A stretch of DNA of 34,977 bases from a virus: positions 1 through 34,977 of the IMG/VR virus record IMGVR_UViG_3300027733_000010; one strand, written 5' to 3'. Shown one piece after another: positions 34,948-34,977 of the stretch. Both the position numbers and the translations under genes were made by a program. The notes under the pieces were generated by a model. The model was not told the DNA's origin. It was given only the letters and a program-made list of their open reading frames with translations, and did not search any database. Every line of letters begins with the position of its first letter. Position 1 is the first letter of the stretch.

Positions 34948-34977
34948 TTGGAAAGCAAATCGATGGCCGCGTCTAAA
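34851..34977. repeat. 127-bp terminal direct repeat, right copy
   Basis: This is an exact copy of bases 1-127. Joining the two copies makes the gene starting at 34947 overlap the stop codon of the gene ending at 94 in an ATGA arrangement. That is the usual spacing in this genome and supports real circularity. Confidence 0.95.

Noticed and set aside
1-34977. Temperate lifestyle, CRISPR array, tRNA genes or insertion sequences
   Set aside because: I looked for integrase, excisionase or repressor pairs, regularly spaced repeats, cloverleaf sequences and transposases and saw none. The phased array has no unique spacers and is not a CRISPR array.

Overview
The window is a complete tailed-phage genome (Caudoviricetes, lambda-like siphovirus gene order). 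The first and last 127 bases are identical, and one gene reads across the join, so the molecule is a circular or circularly permuted 34,850-bp genome opened at an arbitrary point. Every gene I can support is on the minus strand, packed head to tail with many ATGA or TGATG overlaps. I see no integrase, tRNA, CRISPR array or insertion sequence. A lipobox protein and a signal-peptide lysozyme point to a diderm host. Most starts lack a Shine-Dalgarno sequence and carry a C/A-rich leader instead, which suggests a host outside the Proteobacteria. Verrucomicrobiota or Bacteroidota are guesses only.

Layout in the direction of transcription (high to low coordinates). From about 34.9 to 25.2 kb lies the early/metabolic region: small unknown proteins, a C5-cytosine-methyltransferase-like enzyme, a lytic-transglycosylase-like endolysin, a RuvC-like resolvase, an ERF annealing protein, a RecE-like exonuclease, an SSB-like protein, a dNMP kinase and a metallophosphoesterase. 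From 25.5 to 22.5 kb lies the replication/regulation region: two small winged-helix-like proteins flanking a DnaB-N/RepA-type helicase, a DNA array with TCG every 10 bp, and a helix-turn-helix protein. At 22.3-20.7 kb a ParB-domain protein overlaps a TET-associated-type glycosyltransferase, a pair linked to DNA-base hypermodification.

From 20.7 to 3.1 kb runs the virion module in lambda order: small terminase, large terminase, gpW-like joiner, portal, S49 protease, scaffold-like protein, major capsid protein, head-tail connectors, tail proteins, tape measure, and a collagen-containing tail fibre. Inserted after the capsid gene are two moron-like one-gene cassettes. Each has its own sigma70-type promoter, an identical 36-bp element at the transcription start, a folded leader and its own terminator, offset by exactly 600 bp. 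From 3.1 to 1.7 kb lies a host-envelope block: micro-membrane protein, unimolecular-spanin-like lipoprotein, HExxH metallopeptidase and holin-like protein. From 1.5 kb to the join are further small unknown genes.

The features most worth a second look are the phased TCG array, the duplicated promoter/dyad cassettes, a 15-bp element (TTGACTSCSGCGTAG) placed before five virion genes, and a hypermodification gene set without a recognisable TET/JBP oxygenase.
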